Below are positions 44,671-56,632 of a stretch of DNA of 64,000 bases, in pieces. Both the position numbers and the translations under genes were made by a program. The stretch covers positions 62,001 through 126,000 of the forward strand of contig MU867073.1 in the NCBI GenBank assembly GCA_033725935.1. The letters run 5' to 3'. The stretch's first letter is position 1, and each line of letters opens with the position of its first letter. Below the pieces are notes generated by a model that was not told the origin of the DNA, searched no databases, and was given only the letters and a program-made list of their open reading frames with translations. This stretch comes from Cladorrhinum sp. PSN259. Lineage: Eukaryota > Ascomycota > Sordariomycetes > Sordariales > Podosporaceae.

Positions 44671-47237
44671 ATGGTAGATTCTTCACCCCCAAAGTCGCCC
44701 GTGGTCGTTGAGGCCCATGAGGTCGTCACTTTCCGTGAGTACTCGGTCCAGAGAGCTTCCCAACTGTCATATTGGGCTGAAAAAGGAGAGATTATTTCGG
44801 TGCTAACATAGAAGTTTCCCTTCCCAACAGAACCCCCAGAGAAGATGCTCGCAAGTATGTGTGACCCCCAGGCTGTGTGCCAAGGGCATAGTGTTGTGTG
44901 GGGATGGCTAGCAATGGCAGATGGATGAAGGGAAGGGAGTTGGGCTAACCTCGTTTGCGACAGAGCACCCGGGCAAACCTCATTTGAGCAGTAAGAAAAA
45001 TAACCCCAAACCCCAGAAATCCCCAGAAGCCCCGGAGACCCCACCGCGAAGGCAACCCCCCCTTCCAGCGCCTGAGACCGAGAATTGGCCAGGCGGGGGA
45101 GGGGAGAAAGCAGCCAAGCCCACTACGTCAGTCACTTGGGTCAGATCGCACGCTGACACATATTCCACCAACCGCAGGCCTAGAAGAATACCAGCAATTG
45201 TACAAGGAGTCTATCACAGAACCCAAGAAGTTCTGGGGGAGGTTGGCTCGCGAGCTCTTGACTTGGCACAAGGATTTCCAGACTGTCCACAGCGGCTCAT
45301 TGACCGGCGGTGACAATGCCTGGTTCCTCGAGGGTGAACTCAACGCCTCGTACAATTGCGTCGATCGCCACGCCTTCAAGGACCCCAACAAGGTCGCAAT
45401 CATCTATGAAGCCGACGAGCCCGGCGAGGGCCGCAATGTTACTTATGGCGAGCTCCTCCGCGAGGTCTCTAAGCTTGCTTACGTCCTTACAGAAATGGGT
45501 GTGCGCAAGGGAGATACCGTGGCCATCTACTTGCCCATGATCCCAGAGGCCATCGTTGCCCTCCTCGCATGCAGCAGAATCGGTGCCGTCCACTCAGTCG
45601 TGTTCGCCGGCTTCTCATCAGATTCGTTACGCGATCGCGTCATTGATGGCGGGTCCAAGGTGGTCATCACCACGGACGAGGGAAAGCGCGGCGGAAAGCT
45701 GATTGGGACCAAAAAGATAGTGGATGAGGCTCTCAAGCAGTGCCCTGATGTTGGCAATGTCATCGTCTTCAAGCGCACCGGTGCCGATATTCCCATGACA
45801 CCTGGTCGTGACGTTTGGTGGCACGAGGAGCTCGAGAAGTGGCCTGCGTACATGCCTCCCACGCCTGTCAACTCCGAGGACCCTCTCTTCCTTCTCTACA
45901 CCTCCGGCTCAACCGGCAAACCAAAGGGTGTCATGCACACGACCGGTGGCTACCTCCTGGGCGCAGCAACAACAGGCAAGTATGTCTTTGACATTCATGA
46001 TGGTGATAGATATTTCTGCGGTGGTGATGTGGGCTGGATTACAGGCCATACCTACGTCGTGTATGCACCCCTCCTTCTTGGTGTCTCGACCGTCGTGTTC
46101 GAAGGCACACCCGCATATCCCAACTTCTCCCGCTACTGGGACATCATTGAGGAGCACAAGGTTACCCAGTTCTACGTTGCTCCCACTGCCCTGCGTCTGT
46201 TGAAGCGGGCAGGCGATCAGCACGTGCGCAACAAGATGGAACACCTCAGAGTACTCGGTTCCGTCGGTGAGCCCATTGCCGCGGAGATCTGGAAGTGGTA
46301 CTATGAGGTTGTTGGCAAGGAGGAGGCTCATGTTGTTGACGTAAGTGCTTAAAATACCCCCTTTTCTGAGTTCCGGCCTTCTGACTGGTTCGAATAGACA
46401 TACTGGCAAACCGAGACTGGCTCAAACGTCATCACCCCTCTTGCCGGTGTGACGCCAACAAAGCCTGGTTCCGCATCCCTGCCATTCTTCGGTATCGAGC
46501 CCGCGATCGTCGACCCCGTTTCGGGAGAGGAGATCTACGGCAACGACGTCGAGGGTGTCCTTGCCTTCAAGCAACCATGGCCAAGCATGGCCCGCACCGT
46601 CTGGGGGGCTCACAAGCGCTACATGGACACTTACCTTAATGTCTACAAGGGCTACTACGTAAGTATTTTCCTTTGTACCGCCGTGCCCGCTCAAGGCTAA
46701 CATTATCTCAGTTCACGGGTGACGGCGCCGGTCGTGACCACGAAGGCTTTTACTGGATTCGCGGCCGCGTTGACGACGTGGTGAATGTTAGCGGCCACCG
46801 CTTGTCCACTGCCGAGATCGAGGCAGCACTGATTGAGCACAGTTCTGTTGCGGAAGCTGCTGTCGTTGGTGTCGCTGATGAGTTGACTGGTCAAGCCGTC
46901 AATGCGTTCGTAGCTGTCAAGAACGGGACGGAGGTCTCGGATGCTCTGCGCAAGGACTTCATCCTGCAGGTACGGAGAAGTATTGGACCTTTCGCTGCGC
47001 CAAAAGCTGTCTACATCGTTCCCGATCTTCCCAAGACGAGAAGCGGTAAGATCATGAGGAGAATCTTGAGAAAGATTTTGGCGGGCGAGGAAGATCAGCT
47101 TGGTGATATTAGCACTGTGAGTTTTTACCTACAAGTAACTGCGGTGGTGACATGTTTGCTGACAAGAAACTTAGCTTTCGGACCCCTCGGTTGTTGAAAA
47201 GATTATCGATATTGTTCATGAGGCCAAGAAGAAATAA
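44671..47237 (+). CDS. facA: Acetyl-CoA synthetase (acetate-CoA ligase), FacA type
   Basis: Seven exons (44671-44734, 44831-44854, 44964-44990, 45178-46340, 46398-46658, 46712-47116, 47175-47237) encode 668 aa, matching the usual length of the fungal enzyme. It converts acetate, ATP and CoA to acetyl-CoA through an acetyl-adenylate. The nucleotide-binding motif LLYTSGSTGKPKGVMH lies at about residues 276-291, TYWQTETGS follows the phase-0 junction at 426, GRVDDVVNVSGHRLS is the hinge region, and the catalytic Lys is in TRSGKIMRR at about 625. There is no presequence and no C-terminal peroxisomal SKL (it ends AKKK), so a cytosolic enzyme is likely. Exons 2 and 3 are only 24 and 27 nt and carry the conserved N-terminal residues PPEKML and HPGKPHLS. 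In Aspergillus the gene is acetate-induced by FacB. I did not verify FacB sites here. Confidence 0.97.
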
Positions 47238-48396
47238 ATAAGCGTATGGCTTTCGAAGAATGATAGAAAGGGGGTTTTTTGGTTTTTTTTTTCTTTCTTT
47301 GGAACAGGGGGGATTATACCACCACCGGACATCACTGTCGTTGTTTGTTGTTTGTTCGGTTGAACTGATTGACTTGGCAACGAACGGTTTTCCAGAAAGC
47401 TTGAAAAGCGTTGCTGATTTGGTGGAAGCTGGAGGAGAATCCGATATCCTTTCTGCCATGTTGGGCTTTTTTTTCATTTTGATATTCGGGGTTTTTATTA
47501 GTATTTTTCTTGTAGTAAGGGAGAACAAAATTTTCTCAAATGCTTTTAAACAAACTGGACAAAGTCATGGAACACTGAATTCCCCTTTTTCTTTATTGTT
47601 TCAATCACAACATTTCATTCGGGGAAGAACCACGTATTCTTGAAGATCAATTTTGTCAAATATGATTTTGGGTCGCCATATATGTATGACACAGTCCTGC
47701 AGACAGATGACCTGAAATGTGAACTCGAAATATGATGGTGAGGAGCCAAAAATGGTATGCACATTGGATGCGTTACCTCGTAGATATTAAGCCCGAGATC
47801 ATCATCATAATCATTTACATGGGGACAACACCTGAGGTACATACATAGGTATTGGTAAATACGGCTTAGTGTATTTTGGGTTGGGTAGTGATAACGAGCA
47901 AGATATCGTATCAATTGTTGTGTGACTGTGCATGTATCATACATATGGGGGGTTCAATTCGATGTTTTTGTGTTTATAAAGATTTGAGTGGTTATTGTAA
48001 TTTATTTACATATATCAACCAGTCCAAAGTATATGTTTGTTGAAGAATGGGTAGAGAAAATAAGGTATGAAGTGAACTGTGGTTTTTTTTTCTCACCGTG
48101 GATGATAGTGAATGTGTGTGTGTATTTTTACCTTAAAACAGGAAGTTTTTCAACCATAAAGAGTTAAACTTGCCTCTCCGTATCTCGAGCCAAGTACCAC
48201 CATTCGGTTTCCAAGCAATAGGATTCCATGGATGAGAAAGATAAAGCAGAGAGATACCGTGGTGGCACAAGAAATGCAGGGACTGACAAGATCCAGAGTT
48301 TGTTTGTCGTGCAGAGCGGGCTGTTAAAGGGCTTATGATAGTGGCTTACCTTATCCATCCCATCCCATCCGATCAAATCTCACGACTCACAACATC

Positions 48397-48426
48397 ATTT
48401 CTTACTCGTATTTACGAGTAAGAAAT
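48397..48426. repeat. 30-bp palindrome, 14-bp perfect arms with 2-bp spacer
   Basis: The arms ATTTCTTACTCGTA and TACGAGTAAGAAAT are exact reverse complements around a TT centre. The palindrome stands alone in an intergenic region and is not followed by a T run of the bacterial terminator kind. It could be a dimeric transcription-factor site, a cruciform-prone site, or part of an unannotated RNA. Confidence 0.9.
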
Positions 48427-50472
48427 AAGGAGATTTCGAGAAAAGAAAAAGAAAGAAAGAAAAAACAGCACTCGTAAACAGCGACTGTGCTTAGCTTCCG
48501 CAGTGTTGATGATCGATGATTGTCTAAGCTCTAGTTAGAATTTTCAGTGCAAGTGCTTGTTCATTATCACACGCTTCTTCCCTGGGGTTCGGTGACATCG
48601 TTCGGGTTTAGTTTGCGCCTTGTTGTGTCGATAATTATATCCATTTCGGTGGACGTAACAGTGTTTATTTTTGTGTCCTCGAAACAGAAAGTAACTTCCC
48701 CGCGGAATAGAATCCGTTCGCTGAGCGGAAGAAGCAAGGGGCGAGCGGCTGTGTGGTCGTGGCGGGGTAATGAGCATTGGATTCGATAAAGTGCGAGGCT
48801 TTGTTGGCGCGCGTTTCGCTGTGGCTGACATCTTTATTACAGTGCTTGCTGGGGGGCTTGCTTTTTAATGGAATATTCGATGGATTGCTGGTACTTGAGC
48901 TCTTTGTTTTTGATGTGCGGTAAAAACTTGGCCTGATGTGAATTGGGACAGTCTCATGGCGATGTCAGCAAGCTGCTTTAGCTGTGTGAATCTTGTACAT
49001 TAGTTCAATTCTTGATGGCCTGGGATTTGAAGAAATGGGAGGCCGCCAACTCGGTCCTGTACTTGGAGATAGAGTCTAAAGTCCGGTCTTGGAGAGAAAG
49101 TGTGAAGATCACAGATGCCCGAAAGGCTTGGAGTTTTCTTAGGTGTGGATGAACGCGTATGCGAATGACAGACAGCGTCCTTGGCAATGGGTGGTTCGGG
49201 GATTTATACTGGATTTCAAGCGCTGCCAAGTGATCTCTCCAGACGATCCGAGACTATGAGATCTTGAGACCGGTTGCTCGGTGAATCTATCCTTTTGATG
49301 GCCCATTCCAACCCGACCCGTGCTTTGGAGCGCACAGTGCGAAAGATTGAAGAATAGCAATTGGCATCTATCGGCCCCAGAGCCTGATGATGAATGAATG
49401 CGACGTCTTTCCTGTGTCCCTCTCAAAAGGGTGTGGCGTGCAAATCGCTCGGTTATTGCGGCACCTGACGATGGACTAGTACTGCAGAATAAGTCCAGAC
49501 AAGATAAAGTTGACAGGAAATTAAAAATCCGACGACAGACGTCAAAACCGGAAACCGGAAAACAACGCTATGATGACAAAAAGTCAATTGAGACAACCCC
49601 ACTGCTTTGAGCTGACACTAGGTTTAGTAAAGATGCTAGCGTGTTGAGGCTGGCAGTTGCTCTTCAAGGCTGTGACTCTGTGCGAAGGGGAGGGGTTGGT
49701 CGACCGGGGCCAAGCGGTCCATGGTGCTGTTTGAGTGCAAATCTGAAACCCGAGAGAAGAGAACCCAGGTTCCGACACAGGTGGCCCTTAATAGCCTTGG
49801 CCTCTTTTTGTTTTACTCCATGGTTGATTTGCGAGCGTTGCGAATATTGTAAATAGCTTACCGGATCCTATGTAATTGATCACAGAAATGCTGAGTGACT
49901 TTGGACGAAATGTCGTGCAAAAAGCGAGCAAGCACTGCAGCAGCAGCAGCAGGAACGAACAGCCGCCCTCCTGCAGCCCGCAGCTGACTGACGCCTCAGA
50001 CGGGCGGCCCTTGCCTTGGCTGAGTGAGAGAGATGATGTTCCATTTTGGCTACCCGTACATTTGGGCGGGCGTTCGCACGGTGCGCCTGAAAGTGCATGG
50101 CATTTCTTTGCTTCCTTCTTGGGTAGGAACAGGCGTTCCATTTGCCGGCCTTTCGATGTGTCCCCCTCCTTCTCCCTTTCCCCTGTGGCCATTCGTTGAC
50201 AGGTTCGCTACACCAACCCGACAAACTGACAAAACAAAGTGTTGCACAGCCACTGGTTGCTTTTCCAATTTTCCACTCTTTTTTTCTCAAAAGAGATCCC
50301 ATCCTTTCCACCCGTCAGCTGAACCGCCCCTCCCTTTCTGTTTCCATTCACTCTGCCTCCGGCCCAGAGCCAATCTTTCCCGCCAAACATCGAGCCGGCA
50401 ACACCTGACACCCGATAACAGGGAACTGGCTGGTTGAAAATTGACGATACCCTCATTCGCTATCCATTACAT

Positions 50473-50479
50473 TATAAAT
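50473..50479 (+). promoter_or_regulatory. TATA-like box of the ADAM protease gene
   Basis: TATAAAT in an A/T-rich stretch about 56 bp before the start codon at 50529. A TATA box this close implies a very short leader. It is a candidate only. Confidence 0.35.
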
Positions 50480-50528
50480 TATACCATCGTACACTCTGAT
50501 GGGCACATACCTTCGTCGTCTTTGAATA

Positions 50529-52941
50529 ATGCTTCTTACCAAGGCCTTCGCGGCCGTTCTCACAGGCGCTAGCCTTCTGTTCCAAGACGCAATAGGTATG
50601 AATTATTTCCAACAACTTTATAGATCACACAACTGATATGCCCGCTCAAGCGCACTCTGTACAACGAAACCCGCTGTCATACGTATCGCGCATAGACGAT
50701 GTTAATATCGAGACACCTTCTCACCGTGTGCACGCTCACTCATCATTCGCTGTCACATTCCTACTCCACAACCGCAAACAGCCAGTCCGTCTTACATTAG
50801 AACCAAACAGTGACATTTTCAGTGGGGATGCGACTGTACAACACATCGCTGCCGATGGCTCAATCAGCAGAGTTGAACCAGTTGAAAGGCACAAGCACAG
50901 AGTATTCAAAGGCGATACTTTTGTGAGGGACGATAATGACGAAGGATGGGTTCATGCCGGCTGGGCTCGGATCAACTTGAAGCGCGATGGAGAGAAGCCC
51001 GTTTTCGAAGGCGCCTTCAGCATTCTCAGCGACCACCACCACGTTCAAACCTTGGCAAATTATCGAGATCTCGCTGTTCCTGGAGATCCCATCCTTGATG
51101 AAGATGAAGAGGATACCATAGTTGTTTGGCGCGATACTGACATCAGTGTCCCTACTCACCAAGAGTTGAAGCGTGGCCTCAGCAACACTCCCAGCTGCGG
51201 TTCGGACGGACTGCATTACAATAGGGACGAGAAAAACCTCGTGTACCGTACATTTACTGAGGAACCTGCAGCACCCGAACAAGTCAGTCCGTGGCTGCTT
51301 AACCCAAGGGCTATTTTCGCACGCCAGACCAACTTTGACGGCTTCCCAGGTGGAAGCGGTGCTGGTGTCAATTTGGCCAATTCCATCGGATCAACTGCAG
51401 GATGCCCGACAACCAGGAGAGTGGCTTTGATCGGTGTGGCGACAGACTGCACGTACACAGCCAAATTCGGGGACAAGCAGGCACTCCAAGACAGCGTCAT
51501 CAACTTGGTGAACACGGCCTCGAAGCTGTACGAGGATAGTTTCAACATTACACTGGCTCTCCAGAATCTGACCATTAGCGAAGCCGAATGCCCTAGTTCT
51601 CCGCCTACATCAGCCCCGTGGAACACTAACTGCGGAAGCACTACCATCGAGCAACGCCTCAGCCAGTTTTCACAATGGCGTGGCCAATGGAAAGATACTA
51701 ATGCATACTGGACCTTGCTTACCACCTGTGGCTCAGGGAATGCTGTTGGTTTGGCCTGGCTTGGGGCCATCTGCCAGCAAGGAGCCCAGAAACAAGGAAA
51801 CAACGAGACAACTGCTTCTGCAAATGTTGTTGTCCGAACTTCGACCGAATGGCTTGTCTTCGCACACGAAACTGGCCATACATTTGGCGCTGTTCATGAC
51901 TGCCATCCAGAGGCGTGCCAGGACGGTACTTCTGAACGACAGCAATGCTGCCCCTTGTCGCGGGACAGCTGCAATGCCGGGGGCCAATTCATCATGCATC
52001 CTTCGACCGGAAACGGCATCACCAGGTTCTCGCAGTGCACGATCGGCAACATCTGCAGCTTCCTCGGCCGAAGCCCTCAGCGGGCCAGCTGTTTAACTGG
52101 CAACAGAGGCGTTGTAACCCTAACGGGCAGCCAGTGCGGCAATGGCATTGTTGAGGCGGGTGAAGACTGTGATTGCGGAGGAAGTGAGAGTTGTGCCGGC
52201 AACCCTTGCTGTGACCCCAAGACCTGCAAGTTCACCACTGGCAGTCAGTGCGACTTTTCCAGCGATGAATGCTGCAACCGGCAGTGCTCCTTCCAGTCTG
52301 CTGGCACCGTTTGCCGTGCCAGCTCTGGGCCTTGCGACCCTCAAGAAGTTTGCACTGGAAACTCATCCATGTGTCCCGCTGACCTGAGCGCCCCTGACGG
52401 GCAGTCATGCTCTCTGCCTGGCGCTAGCGACTTGACTTGCGCTTCGGGCCGTTGCACATCGCGCGATCTGCAATGCAAGACAATCATGGGCGTAGCGCTG
52501 AACAGCAACGACACGACATCATGCTCAAATAGGGGCTGCATGATGGCCTGCAAGTCTCCGATGCTCACCAGATGGGACTGTGCAACCATGGGGCAACAAT
52601 TCTTCCTTGATGGGACTCCCTGCGAAGGTGGCGGCAAGTGTCAGATGGGCAACTGCAAGGACGCATCCTTGTGGAATCAGATCGTTGAGTGGATCAATGA
52701 CAATAAGCAAATCTTTATTCCAGTGGCATGTGTGGTCGGCGGGTTGTTGCTACTGGCGATTCTCAGCTGTATCTGGAGCTGTTGCTGCAGTTGCAGGCGG
52801 AGGGTCAGCAAGAAACCGACTGTCAATAGGGGTTCGATGCCGCCACCGCCTTATTATGCGCCCATGCCAGCTATGAGCGGGCCAAGCGGACAAGATGCCA
52901 GATGGGAGCCTATGAGGTCGAGGAGTTTCAGATACGCGTGA
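50529..52941 (+). CDS. ADAM-family zinc metalloprotease with disintegrin-like domain, membrane-anchored (ADM-B type)
   Basis: Two exons (50529-50595 and 50651-52941) give 785 aa. The hydrophobic N-terminus (MLLTKAFAAVLTGASLLF) is a signal peptide. A prodomain with a possible cysteine-switch PSCGSDGL (about residue 203) precedes the reprolysin-type catalytic domain with the zinc site HETGHTFGAVHDC at about 427-439. A disintegrin-like cysteine-rich domain starts at CGNGIVEAGEDCDC (about 517). One transmembrane helix (about 710-731) is followed by a short cytosolic tail with a Cys cluster, a basic CRRR patch and Pro/Tyr/Met-rich sequence. This is the domain order of fungal ADM-B and animal ADAM shedding proteases. 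I chose the 55-nt intron (GTATGA donor, CAAG acceptor) over the nearer TATAG acceptor, which would leave a 28-nt intron. The substrate is unknown. Confidence 0.92.
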
Positions 52942-54177
52942 TGAGCTCTTTCCTTGTATTTTTGTGTATCAGAAGGAAACTAGGCCACGCAGAAGTAGTT
53001 GTGTTTCTGTTTTTGGATGCATAGCGGCGTTTGTTCTTTTGTGTTTTCCTGGGCTGTACCAGTTTCAGAAAGGAGGGGGCGGATATCGTGCTGCCAGAAC
53101 TCTTCCAGGCGGTTAATGAGGAAATGAAATCTGTTCCATTTTTGGTATATTCGGGATAGGGACTGGAATATCTTGGGGTATATATCTGTATATATATCTT
53201 CGCTTGAATCCATATTTGGCATTTTCCCTAGGATTTGGACATGGGAAGGGAATGGGTCGGGCTGATTGGGACGGGATTCTATTATACAGTCTTGTTGTAT
53301 GTAAATAGGCAGGCCGAGCAGAAGACAAGCGTGATTAGCGAGACCCTTGCATTTCCCCCGTGTTTAAAGACTACGAACAGGTCAAACCCAAATCAGCGTG
53401 ATATATGTGCATGATCTTGGTTTGTAACGGTAAGGAATTATACTCGTCGACGGTAAATAAGATACCCTCCTAATAACCCGTCGTTCAGTTATATCTTGTA
53501 GGCTATATACAGAGCAATCGTCATTAAAACTTTGTACTGCGATGAGTGTACTGCGATGAGCGCTTGACCTGCACGCCATTCTCACCGACCTCCACGATTC
53601 ACAACTACAACCTCCAGCTTGCAGCATAATTATTTTCCAATTTGGACGAGGCAGTCAAAGCGCTACGTTGGATGAGACTGAGGGGCAGCTGTCAGCGGTA
53701 ACTCCGTCCGTACAAGGGCCTAGATGCGCGGGGCGGCAGTCCTCGGCTCCGGGGTTGTTCCCTCCTCTTAACCACGCTAAATCCGTACATTGCGCTAAGA
53801 GAAGTTGGGACGGAGTAACGTGGGGGTGGTGAGGGCCGTGAGGTACCTCTGAGGAACCGAGGGGCATATGAACTTGCCATTTCCACCCCATTCTCAAGAG
53901 ACACGACAGGGCACCTTCCGTTCCACACTAGATACCGAACCTTTCTCAAACCTCCCTTACTTGCATCCAAAGTTGATGCCCTTTTGTTCTGTTCAAAATC
54001 TTACTTCGGCAGTTTAATCCCAAGTTTGATTACGATCATTAACTAATTTAATTTGATATTGCTGAACCCTTACACCTTAAACTCTCTTCATCCATCCGCC
54101 TCAGTCTTCTTCCTAGGACATTTCTCCTCCATCGAGAACGACCAACGATCGAGACCATTCGCAGATACGCACGCATC
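52942..54177. other. Intergenic region between ADAM protease and UCS chaperone genes
   Basis: 1.2 kb. The left half is 3' flank with T-rich and palindromic AT stretches near 53180-53205. The right half carries the UCS gene promoter and leader. Short ORFs have no motifs. Nothing else is seen. Confidence 0.5.
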
Positions 54178-56359
54178 ATGGCTACCGTCGCCGATTCAAA
54201 GCGGCGGCCCTCGGAGCCCCTCGGGAGAAAGGATCAGACGCTTCTCATCTTTGCAAGGCTGATGGAGGGCGGCAAAGAAGATGACGAGACAGTTAGAGAT
54301 CTGGGCAATTTAACGCGACTGCTTAACGACGACCCCGAGACTACCCAGAAGGGGGAGGTTTCTATCACAACCATCATCGATAGCGACTGCGTCGATACGA
54401 TACTATGCTACCTCGACATGAGGCAGCCTGACATTGTTCGAGGACACGCTGCCCTCTGCACCTCGGCATATCTCAAAGCCTCTGGTGACGATGGCAGCAA
54501 GAAGCTTGCCGAGTTCTTCCATGAGAGAGTACGCCGCGGCACCTACGACGATTACATTGTTGCTTTTTGCGTCGCCGCTACCATCTTCCCGATCGTTCCC
54601 GACCTAACATCCGAGTTATTCTTGAGTGAAGGCTTCCTGAGCAGTCTGGGTCCGCTTATGAGGCGGAAGTGGAAAAGTAGGAAGGTCGAGACTGCATGCT
54701 TGGAGATGCTTAATGCCGCTTGCATGCACACGCCATGCCGTGAAGCGGTGCAAAAGTATTGTGTCGAGTGGCTTGAGGAAATAGTTGACCAGGATCCCGA
54801 AGATGCCGTCAGGTCTATGCACGCTGGTGATCCAGATATGCACCTGCGGGAAGGGTCGATATCTATGAGACGACACTCCTTGCAGGTCCAGAACCTCGCT
54901 GCAGTGGTACTGGCAAAGCTCAGGGTTAGCATCCACGTTCACACTCCCCCAACCGTCCCAGCTGTACTTTCAACCTGATGATGTCTGGCTGACATCGAGC
55001 TTGAAGGCAGTCCAATCAGTCGCACCAACTCCCAGTAACGGCCCCGAACCTAGGATCCAGTTGGCGACTACCAGTATCGAAGATTTATCTAAGAGATTTA
55101 CCAGAATGCTCCTGGAGGACGACCCGGACTATGTTCAGTCATCGGTGGAAGGCCTCGCATATGCGTCATTGCAGGGCAAGGTGAAAGAAGAATTAGCGAG
55201 AGATAAGCTATTCCTCAGGCGCCTCGTCAAGACTCTCGACGATGCACCTCCACGCTCACCCTTGGTATACGGCACCCTCAGCATATTTTCCAACCTCACC
55301 AAGTACATGCCTTTCGAATCGGAGGAGGAAAAGAGGATAAGACAGCTCAAAGCATATGCCAATGCAGCCGGGAAACTACAGCATGATTCCCTGAATGATC
55401 CTGACCGTGTAGCCGAGAGATGCAAGCTTGTCTACGAAGCTGGACTAACTCCAGTCCTCGTTAAACAAAGCAAAAGCGGCTCCGTTGCATCTCTTGGCAT
55501 AATTATTTCGATCATATCCTCTCTCTCTATGTCGCCATCTCTCCGTGGACATCTCGCACAGCAAGGTATTGTTAGATTGCTCATCGCAGTATGGACTGCC
55601 TTGCCAGAGGCAGAAGACAAGTCCCGGCGTGCCGCCGCTCAAGCATTAGCTCGTATTCTCATCTCAACTAATCCGGCCCTCGTCTTCGGTGGCAACCGCC
55701 CAACACCACTAAGCACCGCCATTCGTCCTCTGACTTCCATCATCACTCCCGATCCATCAGCCGATCGACGTGATCTCTTGCCAACATTTGAGGCGCTCAT
55801 GGCTCTCACAAACTTAGCTTCAACTGACGACGACACTCGTCGGGCGATTATCCGAACAGCTTGGGAGGAGATCGAAGAGCAGCTGTTCAATTCTAACAGC
55901 CGCGTAGCAACAGCCGCTGTCGAGCTCGTTTGTAACCTTGTGCAGAACCCCGAGGAGACGATTGCGCTCTTTGGAGATGGCACCTGCAAGTCGGAAAATC
56001 GAATCAAGGTCATCGTCGCGCTGGCTGATGCCGAGGACCCCAAGACGAGAAGCGCGGCGGGAGGCGCCCTGGCTAGTTTGACGGGTCACGACGTTGTAGT
56101 TAAAGGTGTCGCGAAGCTGCCAAGGGGGCCGGAAATCATTCTGGACATGTGTCGAGACGATAGCGAGGACATGAGGCACAGGGGGGCTGTGGTGGTGAGG
56201 AATATGCTGGCTGCTGAAGGTGAGGCAGGAAAGTTAGCCAAGAAGAAATTGCTGGACAAGGGGGCCGTGGAGGCGTTGACGGAGTGTGCCAAGAAGAGCA
56301 GGGTGGAGGCGGTGGTACAGGTCGTCGTACAGGCTGCTGAGATGTTGATGAAGGAGTAG
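54178..56359 (+). CDS. UCS-domain (UNC-45/Cro1/She4-like) myosin chaperone
   Basis: Two exons (54178-54924, 55007-56359; 82-nt intron, GTTAGC donor, branch CTGAC, GAAG acceptor) encode 699 aa. The protein is almost entirely armadillo-like helical repeats, with leucine-rich segments such as GIVRLLIAVWTALPEAEDKS and EALMALTNLAS and the conserved end region ETIALFGDG...RSAAGGALASLT. This is the central and UCS part of UNC-45/Cro1/She4 proteins. They fold and stabilise myosin motor domains and are needed for actin-ring and endocytic myosin function. Like other fungal members it lacks the N-terminal TPR domain of animal UNC-45, so it probably does not bind Hsp90 through TPRs. It lies tail to tail with the ADH gene, only 273 bp apart. 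Confidence 0.88.
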
Positions 56360-56632
56360 TAATGTGAGACTCTGGCATGGAGTTAAGGGACGGAGAATAT
56401 TATGCTTATTCGATCAGTCGGGAGCAGTAGGGGACTATAATCTCATATAAAATCAACAGAATCAAGATCAAGACGAACATCCTTTGAATTTGTCTCATTA
56501 CGGCAAGCTAAAAGTCATAAAATCATGCTGCCAGATTTCCTTTGGCTTCCCCAAACTCAACGCCATTCACATAAGTCCAATTCCAGGTCATAAATGCACC
56601 ACGTTCTCCCCAATAGCTCCTTTTCCCCCCAT

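Larger units (their letters stand above)
47238..50528. other. 3.3-kb intergenic region between facA and the ADAM protease gene
   Basis: The left part is T-rich 3' flank of facA. The middle (47640-48500) is A/T-rich and contains a 30-bp near-perfect palindrome at 48397-48426. Rightwards there are scattered short ORFs on both strands without motifs. The last 200 bases are the ADAM gene promoter with a TATA-like box. No RNA gene is visible. Confidence 0.5.

Noticed and set aside
50596..50623. 28-nt intron in the ADAM protease gene
   Set aside because: It is below the usual minimum intron length in fungi and leaves no room for a branch point. The 55-nt alternative keeps frame and has a branch-like ACTGAT.
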